DNA of 64,000 nt from Curtobacterium sp. ZW137 (GCF_003762905.1 NZ_RJKS01000002.1:542039-606038); one strand, 5' to 3'; shown: positions 40,820 to 49,865, counted from the first letter of the stretch. The notes: a model not told the origin generated them from the sequence alone. Translations and numbers: made by a program.

Positions 40820-42097
40820 CTAGTCCTCCGCCGCCACCAGCGCCAGTTCGCAGAACATCGCGTCCGCCCACGAGAACCACGGGCGGGAGAAGCGCGTCGG
40901 GTCGTCGACGTCGAACGACTCGTGCATGTCCCCGGTCCCGGCGTCCGTCGCGACGAGCACGTCGAGGACCTCGCGCCGCCGTGCCGCCGATCCGGACACG
41001 AGCCCGTCCACGGCGAGCGCGATCGGCCACACCCGACCCGGCAGGGTGTGCGGACTGCCGATGCCCGCGGCGGCCGAGCCGGCGAACCAGAACGGGTTCG
41101 CCGGTGAGCGCACGAACTCCCGCGTCACCGTCCACACCGCGGGGTCGAGCACCGTCGGCGCCGAGAGCGGCAGGGACAGCAGCGACGGGGTGTTCGCGTC
41201 GTCCATGAGCAGCACACCGCCGAGCCCGTCGACCTCGTACGCGTAGACGTCGGCACCGGACGGGCCCGGAACGACGCCGTGCCGGGCGACCCCGTCGAGG
41301 ATCGTCGTCCGCAGGGCGTCGGCGTCGGCAGCGAGCGCGCCGTCGTCCCAGACCTCCCGCGCGATCGCCGCGACGGCGAGCAGCGCCTCGGCGGCGAACA
41401 GGTTCGCGGGCACGTTGTACCCGTACGTGCAGGCATCGTCGGACGGCCGGAACCCGCTCCACGTCATGCCCGTGACCGCGACGGGTGTCCCGCGGCCGTC
41501 CCGGGCGAGCGTCTCGGTGGCCACCGCACCCGGCCGGACGAAGCGGTACGCGGACCGGTCGTGGTCGGTCTCGAGCCGCCACTGGTCGACGATCGTCCGG
41601 AACGCCCGGTGGGCCGTCGCGTCGAGGACGTCGACACGACCGGTCGACCGCCAGAGCGCGTGGGCGAACGTCACCGGGTACCCGAGGCTGTCCACCTCGT
41701 ACTTCTGCTCCCACACGAGCGGGTCGGCGTTCAGGTCGTCCGGGTCGTAGTGCGCCCCGTTCGGCTCCCGGTTGAAGGAGTTCGCGTACGGGTCGTGGTC
41801 GATGAGCCGGAACTGCCGGCGGACCACGGCCCAGAGCAGGTCGGCGAGCGCCGGGCTCGCCGCCGTCAGCCGCAGGTACGGGGCCATCTGCGTGGTCGAG
41901 TCGCGGAGCCACATCGCCGGGATGTCGCCGGTGATGACGAAGGCACCGTCGTCGTCGAGTGAGATCGTCTCCCGCAGCGTCCGTCCGAGGGCCCGCTCCA
42001 CGCGGTCACCGATGTCCGTCCCGAGCGTCGCCCGGACGCGGTCGGCCGCGCTCCGCAGGGTGGTCAGGACATGGTCGTCGAGGTGCGTCGTCGTCAC
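40820..42097 (-). CDS. Glycoside hydrolase family 125 (exo-alpha-1,6-mannosidase-like)
   Basis: A 425-residue (alpha/alpha)6-barrel enzyme of the GH125 (DUF1237) family, which trims terminal alpha-1,6-mannose. Segments typical of the family are GDIPAMWLRDSTTQ near residue 60, YANSFNREPNGAHYD near 105, and SGFRPSDDACTYGYNVPANLFA near 220, with the acid/base Asp in the latter. No signal peptide is seen, so it acts on imported glycans in the cytoplasm. A GTG at 42097 is preferred over an ATG 13 codons upstream. An esterase gene follows upstream on the same strand. Confidence 0.88.
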   Translation of the reverse strand: MTTTHLDDHVLTTLRSAADRVRATLGTDIGDRVERALGRTLRETISLDDDGAFVITGDIPAMWLRDSTTQMAPYLRLTAASPALADLLWAVVRRQFRLIDHDPYANSFNREPNGAHYDPDDLNADPLVWEQKYEVDSLGYPVTFAHALWRSTGRVDVLDATAHRAFRTIVDQWRLETDHDRSAYRFVRPGAVATETLARDGRGTPVAVTGMTWSGFRPSDDACTYGYNVPANLFAAEALLAVAAIAREVWDDGALAADADALRTTILDGVARHGVVPGPSGADVYAYEVDGLGGVLLMDDANTPSLLSLPLSAPTVLDPAVWTVTREFVRSPANPFWFAGSAAAGIGSPHTLPGRVWPIALAVDGLVSGSAARRREVLDVLVATDAGTGDMHESFDVDDPTRFSRPWFSWADAMFCELALVAAED

Positions 42098-42143
42098 GGC
42101 ACCCACGGTAGCCACCGGTGGTCCCGTGGTGGGCACGCACCGG

Positions 42144-42905
42144 TCAGGAGGCTTGGGTCACCTCGTCGGTCAGCACGCGCTGGTCGTGCAGCCAGTTCTC
42201 GCAGAGGCGCGTCCACTGGGACGTGTGCGGCTCCCGCACGGCGGTGCCCAGGCCGTGGCGGCCGTGCGGGAAGACGTGCACCTCGACGGGCACCTCGTTC
42301 CGGACGAGCGCGTCCGCGTACGCGAGGGTGTTCGTCGCCCGCGTGACCCGGTCGTCCGCGGTCGTCCAGACGAACGTCGGCGGTGTCCGGGCATCCACCC
42401 GGGTCTCCATCGAGAGCTCGCGGCGCTCCCGCCAGCTCGGGGCGTCGCCGAGCAGTCCGGCGACCGGCCGTTCCCGCGTCGGGTGCTCCATGGTGATGAC
42501 GGGGTAGTTGAGGACGCAGAAGTCGGGCCGGTCGAGCGTCGGGTCGTCGATGCCGTTCGCCAGGCACGCGGCGAGGTGGCCCCCGGCGCTCGACCCGACC
42601 ACGCCGATCCGCCCGGTGTCGATCAGGAGCCCGGTGTCCTCCGCCGCCTGCCCGGAGCGCAGCCACGTGAAGACCGCGCGGGTCGCGTCGATCGGCGCCG
42701 GGTGCAGCGGCCCGACGGTCGCCGGCGTGCGGAGCGGGTAGCGGAACAGGACGGCGTGCACGCCGACGCTCGCGAACCACTCCGCCATCGGCTCCGAGCT
42801 CGGCCGCCCGTGCTCCTCGTAGCCCCCGCCCGGCAGGACGATCACCGCTGGACGTGAACCACTCCGGGAGGTCGGGCGTAGCGTGATCCCGTCGGGCGTG
42901 CTCAT
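42144..42905 (-). CDS. Alpha/beta hydrolase (BD-FAE/acetyl esterase-like)
   Basis: A 253-residue esterase with oxyanion motif VLPGGGYEEH near residue 25, nucleophile GSSAGGHLA near 107 and acid/base Asp and His in WTTADDRVTR and FPHGRHGLG. The arrangement is that of deacetylating carbohydrate esterases. It shares strand with the GH125 gene 46 bp downstream, so the pair may process acetylated mannosides. The long open frame around it is a shadow of the divergent MFS gene. Confidence 0.85.
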   Translation of the reverse strand: MSTPDGITLRPTSRSGSRPAVIVLPGGGYEEHGRPSSEPMAEWFASVGVHAVLFRYPLRTPATVGPLHPAPIDATRAVFTWLRSGQAAEDTGLLIDTGRIGVVGSSAGGHLAACLANGIDDPTLDRPDFCVLNYPVITMEHPTRERPVAGLLGDAPSWRERRELSMETRVDARTPPTFVWTTADDRVTRATNTLAYADALVRNEVPVEVHVFPHGRHGLGTAVREPHTSQWTRLCENWLHDQRVLTDEVTQAS

Positions 42906-43052
42906 GACCGCGACCCTACTGTTCCTCGACGGATCGCTGCCGATCCACACAGGAAGCCGCACCGGCGCGGACCAACGCCTTGCGGCAGATGTAACTTTGC
43001 AGACAGCGCAAAATTCTTCACCATTGCGCTCCGGCACCGGGAGACCCTGCAC

Positions 43053-45518
43053 ATGACCCAGACGGCGACCGCACCCGCGGGACCGACCACGGCGTCCAAC
43101 GTCGTGATGAACCACCGACAGATCCTGTTGGTGATCTACGGCCTGATGGCCGGCATGTTCCTCGGCGCCCTCGACCAGACCATCGTCGGCACCGCGATCC
43201 GCACCATCGGTGACGACCTGCACGGCCTCGACCAGCAGGCCTGGGTCACCACGGCGTACCTGATCGCCTCGACGATCACCACGCCGATCTACGGCAAGCT
43301 CTCCGACATCTTCGGCCGTCGCCCGCTGTTCCTCACCGCGATCGGCATCTTCATCATCGGGTCGTTCGCCGCGTCGTTCTCGACCTCGATGCTGATGCTC
43401 GCCGGGTTCCGCGCGCTCCAGGGCCTCGGCGCCGGTGGTCTGATGTCCCTGCCGCTGGCGATCATGGGCGACATGCTCGCACCGCGCGAGCGCGCCAAGT
43501 ACCAGGGCTACTTCCTCGCCGTGTTCGGCATCTCCTCCGTCATCGGGCCGCTCGTCGGCGGGCTCTTCGCCGGCGCGGACCAGATCCTCTTCGTCGCCGG
43601 CTGGCGCTGGGTCTTCCTGATCAACGTCCCGATCGGCATCATCGCCCTCGGCATGGTCCTGACCTTCCTGCACCTGCCGAAGTTCGGCGACCGCGGGAAG
43701 CCGCGGATCGACTGGTGGGGCGCGACGCTCGTCATCGTCACCCTGGTGCCGCTCCTGCTCATCGCCGAGCAGGGCCGCACGTGGGGCTGGTCCTCCCCCG
43801 GAGCGATCGCCTGCTACGTGATCGGCGCGCTCGGGCTCCTCGGGTTCGTCATCGTCGAGCGGGCGATGGGCGACGACGCGATCCTGCCGCTGAAGCTCTT
43901 CGGGTCGCGCGTGTTCTCGATGTCCGCGATCCTGTCGGTGCTCGTCGGCTTCGGGATGTTCGGCGCGATGCTGACGATCCCGCTGTACCTGCAGATCGTG
44001 AAGGGCGTCACGCCGACCGAGTCCGGGTTCGCGATGCTCCCGATGGTCCTCGGCCTGATGATCTCCTCGATCGCCTCGGGTCAGATCATCGCCAGGACCG
44101 GCAACTACCAGGTCTTCCCGATCACCGGCACGGCGTTCACCGCCATCGGCTTCACGGTCCTGACCTTCTTGACCGCCGACCGGCCGCTGTGGTTCCTGAT
44201 GCTCGGCATGTTCGGCATCGGCCTCGGGCTCGGGCAGCTCATGCAGACGCTCACCCTGGCCGCGCAGAACTCGGTGTCCCCGCGGGACATCGGCGTCGCG
44301 ACCTCTGCGGCGACCTTCTTCCGCCAGATCGGCGGCACGATGGGCACCGCGGTCCTCCTCTCGGTGCTCTTCACCCTGATGCCGACGAACATCACGACGG
44401 CGATGCAGAACAAGTCCGACCTCTCCAGCGCGCTGAACGCCGCACTCACCCCCTCGGTCGCGAACGCGGCCGACAACAAGGGCGTGATGGACCAGATCTG
44501 GGACAAGATCGTCGACCCGGTGAAGAAGAACGTCCAGGACGGCCTCGACAAGGGCGCGGTCCAGGCGAAGGAGGCGGCCGACGCCGCCGTGACGAAGCAG
44601 GTCACCGCCGCCGTGCAGCAGCAGGTCGCCGCCGGCACCGTCCCCGCTGCCGCCGCGCAGTCCGTCATCACCGAGCAGGTCGCGGCCGCGAAGCCGGCGG
44701 CCGAGCAGCAGGCACTCGAGACCGCGGCGTCCAAGGCGAACGCCGAGGTCGTCGACGGCACGCTCCAGGTCGACTACTCGAACGCGTCCCAGCGTTCGAA
44801 CGTCGTCGACGAGGTGACGCCGACGCTCATCAAGCAGCTCAAGAGCGGTGACTCCGCGGCCAGCTCGTCCTCGAGCTCCGCGACGAGCGACACGTCGTTC
44901 CTCAACGGTGCGGACAAGCGCCTCACCCGCCCGTTCCTCGTCGGGTTCAGCAGCTCGGCCGTCACCGTGTACTACGTCGGCCTCGCCGTGATCCTGATCG
45001 CCTTCGTGCTGACCTGGTTCTTCCGGGTGCCGCCGCTGCGCAAGACCTCGGCGCTCCAGGAGCAGGCCGACACCGCACGTGCAGCTGCTGCCGGCGGGAA
45101 CGACGACGACGACCGGGACCGCCTGACCGTCGACGCGCAGGGCGCCGCAGCACGGTCGGGTTCGCTCGTGTCGCCGGACACCGGGTCCATGCACGTGGTC
45201 CCGACCTCCCCGGACGTGCCGGCGCAGCCCCGCTCGGCCCGGTCCACGGGGACGCCCGACGTGTCCGTGCTGCCGGAGGACGTCGCGGGTGACACCCGTG
45301 CGCCGCTGCCGGACGCCCCGACGCACGGTGCGCACTCGGCGGCTGCGCCGATCGACGAGCCCCCGACGTCGACCGGTGCCATCCGGACCCGGCGCGCCGC
45401 ACACGCCGCTGCCCTGGAGGCGGACGCCCCCGCTGCCCCAGCCGGTGCTGCGGAGCCGAGCGGAGCCTCCCGGCTGGACGAGGGCGACCACCCGCACGGC
45501 CGCCACTCCGCGGAGTAG
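43053..45518 (+). CDS. DHA2 family MFS efflux pump with large loop and long tail
   Basis: An 821-residue 14-helix drug:proton antiporter-type protein, against 480-550 for most members. The motifs GALDQTIVGTAIRTI (helix 1), KLSDIFGRRPLFL (motif A) and GPLVGGLFAGADQ (motif C) are intact. Between helices 13 and 14 there is an extracytoplasmic insertion of about 180 residues (roughly 450-630), Ala/Gln/Val-rich and coiled-coil-like. After helix 14 there is a disordered, acidic/Pro-rich tail of about 150 residues. The AT-rich upstream region has TTTGC/GCAAA half-sites near 42996-43012 that could be an operator. Confidence 0.9.
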   Translation: MTQTATAPAGPTTASNVVMNHRQILLVIYGLMAGMFLGALDQTIVGTAIRTIGDDLHGLDQQAWVTTAYLIASTITTPIYGKLSDIFGRRPLFLTAIGIFIIGSFAASFSTSMLMLAGFRALQGLGAGGLMSLPLAIMGDMLAPRERAKYQGYFLAVFGISSVIGPLVGGLFAGADQILFVAGWRWVFLINVPIGIIALGMVLTFLHLPKFGDRGKPRIDWWGATLVIVTLVPLLLIAEQGRTWGWSSPGAIACYVIGALGLLGFVIVERAMGDDAILPLKLFGSRVFSMSAILSVLVGFGMFGAMLTIPLYLQIVKGVTPTESGFAMLPMVLGLMISSIASGQIIARTGNYQVFPITGTAFTAIGFTVLTFLTADRPLWFLMLGMFGIGLGLGQLMQTLTLAAQNSVSPRDIGVATSAATFFRQIGGTMGTAVLLSVLFTLMPTNITTAMQNKSDLSSALNAALTPSVANAADNKGVMDQIWDKIVDPVKKNVQDGLDKGAVQAKEAADAAVTKQVTAAVQQQVAAGTVPAAAAQSVITEQVAAAKPAAEQQALETAASKANAEVVDGTLQVDYSNASQRSNVVDEVTPTLIKQLKSGDSAASSSSSSATSDTSFLNGADKRLTRPFLVGFSSSAVTVYYVGLAVILIAFVLTWFFRVPPLRKTSALQEQADTARAAAAGGNDDDDRDRLTVDAQGAAARSGSLVSPDTGSMHVVPTSPDVPAQPRSARSTGTPDVSVLPEDVAGDTRAPLPDAPTHGAHSAAAPIDEPPTSTGAIRTRRAAHAAALEADAPAAPAGAAEPSGASRLDEGDHPHGRHSAE

Positions 45519-45584
45519 CGCGCCCGCGGTCCGCGCGCCCGCGCGCCCGCACGCCCGCACGCCCGCACGGCCGGGCCTACCGAC

Positions 45585-45632
45585 GCGGAACGACGAAGTC
45601 GCTGTCGTACGACAGCGACTTCGTCGTTCCGC
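45585..45632. repeat. Perfect 48-bp palindrome
   Basis: Both 24-bp halves are exact complements, meeting at GTCGTACGAC with no spacer. The half contains GCGGAACGACGAAGTCGCTG. It is in the 202-bp gap after the MFS gene and before a GNAT gene. Just upstream, 45536-45570 holds short GCACGCCC-type tandem units. A terminator or palindromic repeat is possible; nothing else is seen in the gap. Confidence 0.8.
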
Positions 45633-45720
45633 AGCGCGTGCACCCGTCGCGCACGCGGGACAGCGACGCCCACGCGGCCCCTCCACCGCGCTTCCGGGAA
45701 CCGCGGGTACGGTCGTCCGC

Positions 45721-46005
45721 ATGGCACTCGAGGTCCGGAACGACACCGAACAGCAGCAGTACTCCCTCGTCGACGACGGCGAGGTGATCGGCTTCGCCGC
45801 GTACGAGACCGACGACGACGAGATCCGCTTCGTGCACACCGAGGTGGACCCGGCACACCGCGGCGGTGGGCACGCCTCGATCCTCGTGCAGCAGGCGCTC
45901 GACGACGTCCGCGCAGGGTCCACACTCCGCGTCGTGCCCCAGTGCAGCTACGTCGCCGCGTGGATCGAGCGGCACCCGGACTACCAGGAGCTCACGACGC
46001 GCTGA
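45721..46005 (+). CDS. Small GNAT-type N-acetyltransferase (YidJ-like)
   Basis: A 94-residue minimal GCN5-related acetyltransferase. It reads GEVIGFAAYETDDDEIRFVHTEVDPAHRGGGHAS in parts, where RGGGHAS is the acetyl-CoA pyrophosphate loop, and ends VPQCSYVAAWIERHPDY, the family's conserved end. The substrate is unknown. Confidence 0.88.
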   Translation: MALEVRNDTEQQQYSLVDDGEVIGFAAYETDDDEIRFVHTEVDPAHRGGGHASILVQQALDDVRAGSTLRVVPQCSYVAAWIERHPDYQELTTR

Positions 46006-46014
46006 CGTCGCCGC

Positions 46015-46344
46015 TCAGTACGAGCGGTCGTGCGTGCCCGCACGGGCGTCGTGCCGGCCGCCACCCCGCACCGCCGGCACCTTGATGAGCACACTCCCGC
46101 TGAGCAGGTCGTGGTCGTCGTCGGCGGGCGTCGGCGCTTCCCGCGGGAGGCGCGACTGCCGTTCGTACTCGGCCTGCGTCTCGTGGCGGGTCGGGGCGAA
46201 GACCTCGTCCATCATCGAGATGACACCGCCGGATCCCCCGCTGCTGGTCGACTTGTTCGACAGGTCGATCCACCCCAGGCGATCGGCGATCCACGTCACG
46301 ACGACCGCAGCGGCCACCGCCCCCAGGAGGATCAACCAGTTCAC
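46015..46344 (-). CDS. Single-pass membrane protein, hypothetical
   Basis: A 109-residue protein with one N-terminal transmembrane helix (LILLGAVAAAVVVTWIADRLG) followed by a Ser/Gly linker and a charged tail containing EVFAPTRHETQAEYERQ. This layout resembles small DUF6191-type proteins, but the similarity is loose. It is convergent with the GNAT gene, 9 bp away. Confidence 0.65.
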   Translation of the reverse strand: MNWLILLGAVAAAVVVTWIADRLGWIDLSNKSTSSGGSGGVISMMDEVFAPTRHETQAEYERQSRLPREAPTPADDDHDLLSGSVLIKVPAVRGGGRHDARAGTHDRSY

Positions 46345-46535
46345 GCAAGCGAGGCTACGTGGCGCTCCGGGTCGCCGGATCAGCCGCGCGGGTGATTCTC
46401 ATGATCCACATGTGTGGTTCATGGGGAGGACACCCACACTGGTTCCGCGGCGGTCGGGGTACCCCCCTCCCCCGGCCGCCGACCAACGCTTGCCGGTACC
46501 ACAGAACCGCCGACGGCCCCCGGCCGCCGAGCGAC

Positions 46536-47585
46536 TCACGGGACCCGCTCGAGCCACTCCCTCGTGGCGAACTTCGACGCGACGAGCTCCTGCGCTCGCG
46601 CCCGCTCCGCGTCCGTGACGTGCCCCGGCGTCGCGCCGTAGCGCTTCGTGAACGTGCCGATCAGCGACTCGATGATCGCCGCGCGGGACAACCCGGTCTG
46701 CGACCGCAGCGGGTCGACGCGCTTCGCCGCCGAGGTGGTCCCCTTGTCGCTCATCTTCTCGCGGCCGATCCGCAGGACCTCGACCATCTTCGCGCCGTCC
46801 ATGTCGTAGCTCATGGTGGCGTGGTGGAGCAGCGCTCCGGTGCCGAGGCGCTTCTGTGCGGCGCCGCCGATCTTGCCCTTGGTCGAGGTGATGTCGTTGA
46901 GCGGCTGGTAGTACGCGTCGATGCCGAGGGACTTCAGCGCCTCGATCACCCACTCGTCGAGGTACGCGTACGAGTCCGCGAACGTCATGCCCTGCACGAG
47001 GTCCGTCGGCACGTACAGCGAGTAGGAGATGATCGCGCCGGCGTCCATGAACATCGCGCCGCCGCCGGAGATCCGCCGGACGACCTCGACGCCGTACTTC
47101 GCAGCGCCCTCCGGGTCGACCTCGTTCTTGAGGGACTGGAACGACCCGATGACGACCGCGGGCTGGTCCCACTCCCAGATGCGCAGGGTCGGCCCGCGGC
47201 GGCCGGCGCCGACCTCTTCCGTGAGGACCTGGTCGAGCGCGAGGTGCTCGTTGGGGCTGATCGGTCCCTCGTGGATGATCTGCCAGTCGTAGTCGTTCCA
47301 GGCCGATGCACGCGACAGGGCACGGCGGACGGCGACCCCGACGGACTCGGGCGTGAAGCCGAGCAGCACGGCGTCCTGCGGCAGTGCGGCGCGGACGGCA
47401 GCGGCGACCCCGGCGGCGTCCGTGGTGGCGGGCAGGCCGTTCACGGCGGCGTCGATCAGCGGGAGCGCGTCGTCCGGTTCGAGGAAGAAGTCACCCGCCA
47501 GCCGGAACTCCTGGATGGTGTCGTCGACCACTTCGAGGTCGACGACGACGAGCTTGCCACCTGGGACCTTGTACTCACCGTGCAC
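46536..47585 (-). CDS. lplA: Lipoate-protein ligase A with N-terminal accessory domain
   Basis: A 349-residue ligase that attaches lipoate to E2 and GcvH proteins. The C-terminal catalytic part (about 100-349) has the order of BPL/LplA domains: WQIIHEGPISPNEHLALDQ, RRISGGGAMFMDAGAI, and NDITSTKGKIGGAAQKR, with the lysine for lipoyl-AMP binding. The first 90 residues (GEYKVPGGKLVVVDLEVVDD) match the accessory domain found at the C-terminus of Escherichia coli LplA, so the order is permuted as in some archaeal and actinobacterial forms. It could serve PDH complexes such as the one at the start of the window. Confidence 0.85.
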   Translation of the reverse strand: MHGEYKVPGGKLVVVDLEVVDDTIQEFRLAGDFFLEPDDALPLIDAAVNGLPATTDAAGVAAAVRAALPQDAVLLGFTPESVGVAVRRALSRASAWNDYDWQIIHEGPISPNEHLALDQVLTEEVGAGRRGPTLRIWEWDQPAVVIGSFQSLKNEVDPEGAAKYGVEVVRRISGGGAMFMDAGAIISYSLYVPTDLVQGMTFADSYAYLDEWVIEALKSLGIDAYYQPLNDITSTKGKIGGAAQKRLGTGALLHHATMSYDMDGAKMVEVLRIGREKMSDKGTTSAAKRVDPLRSQTGLSRAAIIESLIGTFTKRYGATPGHVTDAERARAQELVASKFATREWLERVP

Positions 47586-47605
47586 GGTCCGAGCCTACGC
47601 CGCGA

Positions 47606-47649
47606 CGGACGGGAGGCTCGTGGCGGCGCCGCCACGGGCCTCCCGTCCG
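47606..47649. repeat. GGACGGGAGGC-family hairpin, copy B
   Basis: Two 21-bp arms (47606-47626, 47629-47649) are inverted copies with one mismatch and a 2-base loop. The core is again GGACGGGAGGC. It lies between the lipase stop (47663) and the lplA start (47585) on the minus strand, 14 bp after the lipase gene, as a terminator would. Confidence 0.7.
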
Positions 47650-47662
47650 ACGCCACGCACCG

Positions 47663-48532
47663 TCAGTGCCCGACGACCCGTCCCAGCCACCCCACCAGGT
47701 CCGCGACCACCTCGTCGCGGTTCGTCTCGTTGTAGACCTCGTGCCGCGCCCCCTCGTACACCCGGACGGTCACGTCCGACAGCCCGCCGCGCCCCCGGTA
47801 CGCCCGCGCAAGCCGTTCCACCGATCGGGGACCACCGAGCGTGTCGTCGGAGCCGACCTGCAGCAGCATCGGGACGTCGTGCGGGATCCCCCGCCGCGGC
47901 ACACCGAGCAGCCGGACGGCGTCGGGGAGCCCGAACAGGCTGATCACGTTCGCCTCGACGACGAGCGGGTCGACCGACATGGCCTCCACCACGGCGCGGT
48001 CGCGGCTGAGCCACTCGAACCGCGTCGGCCCGGTCGCCGCGTGCCGCTTGTTGAGGTCGCCGCTGTTCATGAACCCGGGAAGTCGGTAGGCGCTGGCCGA
48101 CAGGACGACGCCGTCGTAGGCCTCGCTCGAGGTGTTCACGATCCGCTGCGCCATCAGCGACCCCCACGACTGCCCGAACAGCACCAGCGGAACGCCGGGG
48201 GTCTCGTCCCGGGCGATCGCGGTCATCCGCTCGACGGCCGCGATCGCCGCCCGGAGCCCGCCGGGCCCGAGCTTGCCGAGCTTGGCGTGGTCGCCGTCCC
48301 ACTGCCCGAGGCCGGTCCGCCCGTGGCCGCGGTGGTCGTTGGCGACGACGGTGTACCCGGCGCGGACGAGGTCCTGCGCGAGCCGTTCGTAGCGCAGCGC
48401 GTACTCACCGACGCCGTGCGCGATCTGCACGATCCCCTTCGGCCGGCCGGCGCGCCAGGTGGAGTAGACGATCTCGACGCCGTGCGCGTCGACGAACGAG
48501 GAGTCGCCGCGAGCAGCTGAGAAGGTGGGCAC
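47663..48532 (-). CDS. Alpha/beta hydrolase (monoacylglycerol lipase-like)
   Basis: A 289-residue serine hydrolase of the Hydrolase_4/monoglyceride lipase type. Oxyanion region VQIAHGVGEYALRYERLA, catalytic serine in LFGQSWGSLMA near residue 115, Asp in VGSDDTLGG and His in EGARHEVYNE. A helical cap lies between the serine and the Asp. The GTG at 48532 is chosen because GGGAGG precedes it. The substrate is probably a glyceride or lysolipid by family. Confidence 0.85.
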   Translation of the reverse strand: MPTFSAARGDSSFVDAHGVEIVYSTWRAGRPKGIVQIAHGVGEYALRYERLAQDLVRAGYTVVANDHRGHGRTGLGQWDGDHAKLGKLGPGGLRAAIAAVERMTAIARDETPGVPLVLFGQSWGSLMAQRIVNTSSEAYDGVVLSASAYRLPGFMNSGDLNKRHAATGPTRFEWLSRDRAVVEAMSVDPLVVEANVISLFGLPDAVRLLGVPRRGIPHDVPMLLQVGSDDTLGGPRSVERLARAYRGRGGLSDVTVRVYEGARHEVYNETNRDEVVADLVGWLGRVVGH

Positions 48533-48573
48533 GGAAGCATCCTCCCAGACCACGCGCCTGCGAGGATCGGAGC

Positions 48574-49503
48574 GTGACCGAACACCGCATCGACGCCTCC
48601 CTCGAGTCCGCCATCGACGTCTTCACCGCGGAGCGCGCGCCCGTGCTCCGCGTCGGACCCGGCGACACCGTGACGGTCCGCACCCTGAGCGCCGCCGGCT
48701 ACACCGAACGACAGCAGCAGCCCGGGGTCGACGTCCCGACGCTCCTCGACCCGCGCCGCGGCCACTGCCTGGTCGGCCCGGTCGCCGTCGCGGGTGCCCG
48801 TCCGGGCCAGGTCCTCGCCGTGCGGTTCGACGCGCTGGTCCCCGACGACTGGGGCTACACCGGCTCCGGCGGCGTCGACACCCCGGTGAACCGCGCGCTC
48901 GGGCTCGCCGACCCGACCTCCCGTGGGCCGCTCCTCTGGGAGATCGACCCGGAGCGGGGCGTCGCACGGAACCAGCTCGGCCTCGGGGTCCGCACCGCGC
49001 CGTTCCTCGGCGTCGTCGGTCTGCCGCCGGAGCCGTCCGGGGAGCACTCGACCATCCCACCGCGTGCGATCGGCGGCGGCAACATCGACTGCCGCGAGCT
49101 CGTCGTCGGCTCGACGCTGTACCTCCCGGTGACGGTGCCCGACGCGCTGCTGTTCGTCGGCGACGGGCACGCGGCGCAGGGCGACGGCGAGGTGTCCGGC
49201 ACCGCGATCGAGTGCGGCATGACCACGACGATGACGCTCTCCCTGCTGGACACGGCTCCGGTCGAGGGCGTGCACGCGGACACCCCCGCCGGGCGCATCA
49301 CGTTCGGGTTCGACGCGGACCTCAACACCGCGACGACGACCGCGCTCGACCGGATGGTCTCCTGGATCGCCGGCGAGCACGGCATCGGTCGCGCCGAGGC
49401 ACTCGCGATGGCCAGCGTCGCCGTGAGCATGCGCGTCACCCAGGTCGCGAACCGGACGTGGGGCGTGCACGCGCTGCTCCCGCACGGCGCGATCCTCGCC
49501 TGA
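48574..49503 (+). CDS. Acetamidase/formamidase family protein
   Basis: A 309-residue amidase of the FmdA/AmdA family that hydrolyses formamide or acetamide to ammonia and the acid. Conserved parts are GHCLVGPVAVAGARPGQVL, a GGNIDCRELVVGSTLYLPV stretch that includes the usual metal-site NxD, and GDGHAAQGDGEVSGTAIE. The start is a GTG at 48574. It stands alone, divergent from the lipase gene. Confidence 0.9.
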   Translation: MTEHRIDASLESAIDVFTAERAPVLRVGPGDTVTVRTLSAAGYTERQQQPGVDVPTLLDPRRGHCLVGPVAVAGARPGQVLAVRFDALVPDDWGYTGSGGVDTPVNRALGLADPTSRGPLLWEIDPERGVARNQLGLGVRTAPFLGVVGLPPEPSGEHSTIPPRAIGGGNIDCRELVVGSTLYLPVTVPDALLFVGDGHAAQGDGEVSGTAIECGMTTTMTLSLLDTAPVEGVHADTPAGRITFGFDADLNTATTTALDRMVSWIAGEHGIGRAEALAMASVAVSMRVTQVANRTWGVHALLPHGAILA

Positions 49504-49532
49504 CGGACGCGGCGGACGCGGTGGCTCCCGAC

Positions 49533-49622
49533 GCGCGTTCCTTCCCATCGCGCCCGCCCTGGGAAGCCGAATCGCGCGTGGTGGGTGGGAACTTCCGACC
49601 TCCCACGCGCGATTCGACCACC
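49533..49622. repeat. 90-bp structured direct repeat, copy 1
   Basis: This 90-bp unit recurs at 49741-49830 with the same length. It holds one hairpin from CTTCCCA and TGGGAAG around a short loop, and a second from GAATCGCGCGT and ACGCGCGATTC around a 25-base variable middle. The 362-bp gap 49504-49865 contains both copies and hairpin copy C between them, and no gene. Confidence 0.75.
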
Positions 49623-49670
49623 CACGCGCGTTTGCACCCGCGGCTGGGCGATCGACGCGGGCACAGCACT

Positions 49671-49728
49671 GGACGGGAGGCCGTGCTCACGCTCCCGGAG
49701 TCGGGAACGTGAGCACGGCCTCCCGTCC
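49671..49728. repeat. GGACGGGAGGC-family hairpin, copy C
   Basis: Two perfect 20-bp arms (49671-49690, 49709-49728) begin with GGACGGGAGGC and enclose an 18-base loop with its own TCCCG/CGGGA pairing. It lies between the two 90-bp repeats, downstream of the acetamidase and SDR genes, which converge on this gap. Confidence 0.75.
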
Positions 49729-49740
49729 GACGCGCGTGGT

Positions 49741-49830
49741 GCGCGTTCCTTCCCATCGCGCTCACGCTGGGAAGGCGAATCGCGCGTACGCAGTCGGAAC
49801 TCCCGACTGCCTACGCGCGATTCGACCACC
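49741..49830. repeat. 90-bp structured direct repeat, copy 2
   Basis: Second copy of the unit at 49533. The ends are the same, while the middle of the second hairpin differs (GCAGTCGG and CCGACTGC here). The pairing is kept despite the sequence change, which argues for a selected fold. It ends 35 bp before the SDR stop. Confidence 0.75.
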
Positions 49831-49865
49831 TCCGCGGGAAAGGACACCCCCGCGGCGGCACCACC

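Noticed and set aside
45536..45570. CRISPR-like array from GCACGCCC units
   Set aside because: The units are only about 8 bp, adjoin without spacers, and no cas genes are present.
42144..45923. Very long open frame on the minus strand opposite the MFS gene
   Set aside because: Its translation is a low-complexity shadow of the plus-strand gene. Only its last 253 codons, the esterase, have motifs and a proper start.
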